Shown piece by piece: positions 52,157-54,911 of a DNA stretch of 54,911 nt. The translations under genes and the position numbers were made by a program. Every line of letters starts with the position of its first letter. Position 1 is the stretch's first letter. The notes beneath the pieces are model-generated. The model saw nothing but the letters and a program-made list of their open reading frames with translations, made no database searches and was not told where the DNA came from. Source of the stretch: Verrucomicrobiota bacterium. Its GTDB lineage: Bacteria > Verrucomicrobiota > Verrucomicrobiia > Chthoniobacterales > Terrimicrobiaceae. The stretch lies in NCBI GenBank assembly GCA_018970255.1, contig JAGWWS010000021.1, positions 1-54,911 on the forward strand, written 5' to 3'.

Positions 52157-52710
52157 ACAAACGCCGGCGGGAAATTCCAGAGAACCACGCGCGAGCGGCG
52201 GACCTCGCCGAACAGGGAGTCGAGGTTCGCGCGGAAGCGGCGCCCCGCAGCGGAGCGGTGCGGACCGTAGTAGGCGAAGGTTAGGAACACGCCGCCATCC
52301 GCAAGGGAGTTTTGGATTTGGGAAAGGATGGCGGTTTGCAACTCCGCGTCGAAAATTGCCCAGGGGAGACCAGAGATGATGGCGTTCGGTGCGGGCATTT
52401 TTTCGGACTGGAGGTGCTCGCCGAGCCGGGTCGCGCAGCCTGGGATGACGCGGATGCCAGGGAAATCCCGCGAGATGGCTTCCGCAAAGCCCTCGTTTTT
52501 TTCCAATGCGGCAAACTTCGCCCCCGGGCGCAACCCGCCGACGATATGGCGGGTGAAGGAGCCGGTGCCCGGACCGAGTTCCACCACGCTCTCCGCGCTG
52601 CCGAGGTTTGCCTCGCCAACAATGGCGCGCGCCAGCGCTGGCGAGGACGGCCAAACCGCCCCGACCGTGGCTGGCGAGGAGACAAAAGCCTGGAGGAAGC
52701 GGAGCGACAT
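52138..52710 (-). CDS. SAM-dependent methyltransferase (phospholipid N-methyltransferase / KsgA-like)
   Basis: A 190-aa Rossmann-fold enzyme. The SAM-binding motif I is VVELGPGTGSFTRHI (about residues 42-56), motif II is around FAALEKN, and PNAIISGLPWAIFDAELQ corresponds to the N/D-PPY-like motif IV (SGLPW). The small size and LPW motif fit phosphatidylethanolamine N-methyltransferase or rRNA adenine dimethylase-like enzymes of bacteria. It is divergent from the PBP gene and convergent with maf. Confidence 0.82.
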   Translation of the reverse strand: MSLRFLQAFVSSPATVGAVWPSSPALARAIVGEANLGSAESVVELGPGTGSFTRHIVGGLRPGAKFAALEKNEGFAEAISRDFPGIRVIPGCATRLGEHLQSEKMPAPNAIISGLPWAIFDAELQTAILSQIQNSLADGGVFLTFAYYGPHRSAAGRRFRANLDSLFGEVRRSRVVLWNFPPAFVYSCRR

Positions 52711-52800
52711 GGGCGGAGCCTCGGTGCCGCGAAGGCGGTTCGCAACACCAAACAGGATTTCGAAATGGTCTGCGGGCGGCGGTTTGGTATGTTCAGCGCC

Positions 52801-54777
52801 ATGCCTCTCCGCCTCGCTGCGCTGCTCCTGGCCGCATCCGCTTTTTCCGCGGGCGGTGCCGTGGTGGACAACACGGGCTCGGTCGAGAACCCGAAGCCGA
52901 CCTGGGAAACCCAGCGGCAGGCGCGGACCTTTTCGCTGCTCATCCCTGCGCCGCGCGGGCAGATCACGGACCGCAACGGCTTGCCGCTTGCGCAGACAAG
53001 GCTGAGCTACAACCTTGCGATCACTTTCCCCACGCCGCTGGATTGGCCAGACGAGCGCATCCTCTCGTTTGCGCGGCGCCAGATCGCACTCGCCTCGTCC
53101 ACCATCAACCGCGACATCCGCGTTTCGGATGCAGCCATCCTGAACCACTATAAAAACCGCGGCGTGCTCCCGCTCGACATCGCGGAGGATTTGTTGCCCC
53201 AGGAGATGAATGCCTTCACCAAGGCGGCCCCGCCCAACCAGGTCCTGCGCCAGACCTATGTGCGTTTTTATCCGAACGGGCCGCTCGCCGCACATGTCAT
53301 CGGCTACACCGGGCCGAAAGCGCCGCTCTCGCAGCGGCCGATCGAGAACAACGACCTCATCTTCCCCGAGACCGAGGGGCGCGAGGGGCTCGAGCAAATT
53401 TTCGACAAGGAGCTGCGCGGAACACCCGGGCTTTTGCAGATCACCTTCGACGCCGAGGGCAACAAATCCTCCGAGCGCATCGCGCGCCAACCCGTCCCCG
53501 GATACAATGTCGTCACCACGCTCGACCTCGCCGTGCAGCAGGCCGCCGAGGACGCGCTCGACAAGGGTTGCAAGCGCGGCGCCATCGCCTCGATCGACCC
53601 GAACAACGGCGAAATCGTGGCACTCGCGTCGAAGCCTTCGTTCAACCCGAACGATTTCGTCCCCGCAGTGAGGCCCTCCGTTTTCCAGGCATATTCCAAG
53701 GACCCCTCGAACCCGCTTTTGCCGCGTTCGTTCCGGTCTGCCTATCCGCCGGGTTCGACCTTCAAGACATTTGTCGGTTTCGCCGGGCTCGAGAGCGGGA
53801 AGATCACGGCTGCCGAGGAGTTCAGTTGCCCGACTTCCTTCGCGGTGGGCAACCATGTTTTCCGCAACTGGAAAAAGGTCGATGCCGGACGGTTGAATTT
53901 CAAAGAGGCGCTGACGCAATCCTGCAACACTTGGTTCTACCAGGCGGGTTTGAAAATCGGCGCCGAGCCGATCATCGACTTCTCCAAGCGTCTCGGGCTC
54001 GGGCGCCGCACCGGAATCCCGTTGCGCGCGGAGGCGGCGGGGAACATTCCCGACGACGACTACATGATGCGCGTCCACAAGCGGACGATCAAAGGCGGCG
54101 ACATCGCGAACATGGCGATCGGGCAGGGCGATATTCTCATCAGCCCGCTGCAAATGGCGCAGGCGATGGCGGTGCTCGCAAACGGCGGGAAGGTGCACCA
54201 GCCGCGGCTTGTGCTCCAGGTCCAGAATATCGGCAACGAAGTCATCGCCGCCTATCCCGACCGGGTGCGCGACGAGATCCCCGTTTCGCCTGCGGTGCGC
54301 GATGAATTGCGGCGCTCCTTGGTTGCCGTGACAAGCGACGGGCAGGGCACTGCGCACCGCGCCAAGGTCAAGGGCATCGATGTCGCGGGCAAAACCGGAA
54401 CGGCACAGTGGGGTCCCGAGGACCGCCAGCGCATCGCCGCATGGTTCGCGGGCTTCCTTCCCGCCGATGCCCCCAAGTATGCGTTCGCCGCAGTTTATGA
54501 GGGCGAGCCGAATGTGAAATCGATCGGTGGCGGATCGCACGCCGCGCCGATGATCGGGCAAATGTTCAAGCAGGTTTACAATCCCGACAAAAAGGAAGGC
54601 GGTGCTGCACCGGTTGCCGCCGCCGCGGCGAAGCCCGCATCGGAAGCCGCGCCTTCCCCGGAACCGACCCCCGAACCCTTTGTGGATGCGGTTCCCGAGG
54701 CGCAGGGCGACACTCTGGATGGAATTCCCGTGGCGCCTGCTGTGCCGGTGGAACCCGCGTTCGACGAGTCGAACTGA
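52801..54777 (+). CDS. mrdA: Penicillin-binding protein 2 type transpeptidase
   Basis: A 658-aa class B PBP that crosslinks peptidoglycan during cell elongation. An N-terminal hydrophobic anchor or signal (MPLRLAALLLAASAFSAGGA) is followed by the dimerisation domain (APRGQITDRNGLPLAQTRLS). The transpeptidase motifs are SxxK in PGSTFKTFVGFAG, SxN in LTQSCNTWFYQ and KTG in AGKTGTAQWG. The C-terminal tail is Ala/Pro/Glu-rich. ATG 52801 is chosen; ATG 52789 would add MFSA. No mreC, mreD or rodA is adjacent, so the usual mrd/mre linkage is not seen here. Confidence 0.92.
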   Translation: MPLRLAALLLAASAFSAGGAVVDNTGSVENPKPTWETQRQARTFSLLIPAPRGQITDRNGLPLAQTRLSYNLAITFPTPLDWPDERILSFARRQIALASSTINRDIRVSDAAILNHYKNRGVLPLDIAEDLLPQEMNAFTKAAPPNQVLRQTYVRFYPNGPLAAHVIGYTGPKAPLSQRPIENNDLIFPETEGREGLEQIFDKELRGTPGLLQITFDAEGNKSSERIARQPVPGYNVVTTLDLAVQQAAEDALDKGCKRGAIASIDPNNGEIVALASKPSFNPNDFVPAVRPSVFQAYSKDPSNPLLPRSFRSAYPPGSTFKTFVGFAGLESGKITAAEEFSCPTSFAVGNHVFRNWKKVDAGRLNFKEALTQSCNTWFYQAGLKIGAEPIIDFSKRLGLGRRTGIPLRAEAAGNIPDDDYMMRVHKRTIKGGDIANMAIGQGDILISPLQMAQAMAVLANGGKVHQPRLVLQVQNIGNEVIAAYPDRVRDEIPVSPAVRDELRRSLVAVTSDGQGTAHRAKVKGIDVAGKTGTAQWGPEDRQRIAAWFAGFLPADAPKYAFAAVYEGEPNVKSIGGGSHAAPMIGQMFKQVYNPDKKEGGAAPVAAAAAKPASEAAPSPEPTPEPFVDAVPEAQGDTLDGIPVAPAVPVEPAFDESN

Positions 54778-54804
54778 TTTTTTGAAAAATGCCCAAGCGA
54801 CCCC

Positions 54805-54833
54805 TTGACACTACTGCGGCGATTTGGTGCATT
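54805..54833 (+). promoter_or_regulatory. Possible sigma-70 promoter of the HU-like gene
   Basis: A perfect -35 TTGACA lies at 54805-54810. Seventeen bases later is TGCATT, a poor -10 (3 of 6). The leader to the ATG at 54887 is C/A-rich (ATCCAACCCAAGCAAC, AACCCAACAA), like the flagellar genes. Confidence 0.4.
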
Positions 54834-54886
54834 CGCCCCCGTCAGTCGTAACACGATTCAATCCAACCCAAGCAACAACCCAACAA

Positions 54887-54911
54887 ATGAACAAAGTCGA
54901 ACTCACCGCAG
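54887..54911 (+). CDS. Start of a probable HU-family DNA-binding protein (cut by the window edge)
   Basis: Only MNKVELTA is visible. This matches the beginning of HU proteins (MNKxELxAAV). The strong TTGACA element and the C/A-rich leader upstream are in line with a highly expressed gene. The call rests on eight residues, so it is tentative. Confidence 0.5.

Overview
The window looks like a chromosomal piece of a GC-rich, flagellated Gram-negative bacterium. A member of the Verrucomicrobiota (PVC group) is the best guess, from gene content and style: a compact single-cluster flagellar operon, a DUF1573 remnant, a RAYT/REP-type element and He_PIG-type surface repeats. No rRNA gene or other decisive marker is present, so the phylum is an inference.

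Positions 40-19051 (minus strand) hold a flagellar export, basal-body and hook cluster. In transcription order it reads: a 173-aa unknown protein, flgB, flgC, fliE, fliF, fliG, fliH, fliI, fliJ, a MotE-like protein, fliK, flgD, a short flgE, fliL, fliM, fliN, fliO, fliP, fliQ, fliR, flhB, flhA, a small membrane protein and the sigma factor fliA. Many genes overlap by 4 bases. The stator, flagellin, flgG/H/I and flhF/flhG genes are not in the window. Four sigma-54-type promoters (GG-N10-GC, sharing TTGCTGYGA-like -12 regions) sit before the unknown gene, before flgB, before the small membrane protein-fliA pair, and, pointing the other way, before a giant surface protein at 19177-23904. This ties the surface protein to the flagellar programme. 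Many genes in the cluster have a C/A-rich leader (ACCCACCC, CCAACCCA) instead of a purine-rich Shine-Dalgarno sequence.

Positions 23905-25549 are a debris zone. It holds an IS3-family remnant, a DUF1573 pseudogene (5' truncated, one-base frameshift) and a miniature RAYT-derived element with 16-bp inverted repeats and a perfect 83-bp tandem duplication.

Positions 25550-54911 are a mixed housekeeping and accessory region. It contains a bile-acid/sodium symporter family protein, an atypical alkaline phosphatase, an ATP-grasp-like protein with ruvA, hpt, gltB, a membrane transporter fused to a hotdog thioesterase domain, a GH75-like lipoprotein, an ECF sigma factor, carB, an exported EEP-family nuclease/phosphatase, an alpha/beta hydrolase, an ABC-F protein, an ABC exporter, truA, ruvX, maf, a SAM methyltransferase, a PBP2-type transpeptidase, and the start of a probable HU gene at the right edge. 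Several convergent neighbours overlap at their 3' ends. No rRNA, tRNA or CRISPR array was recognised.
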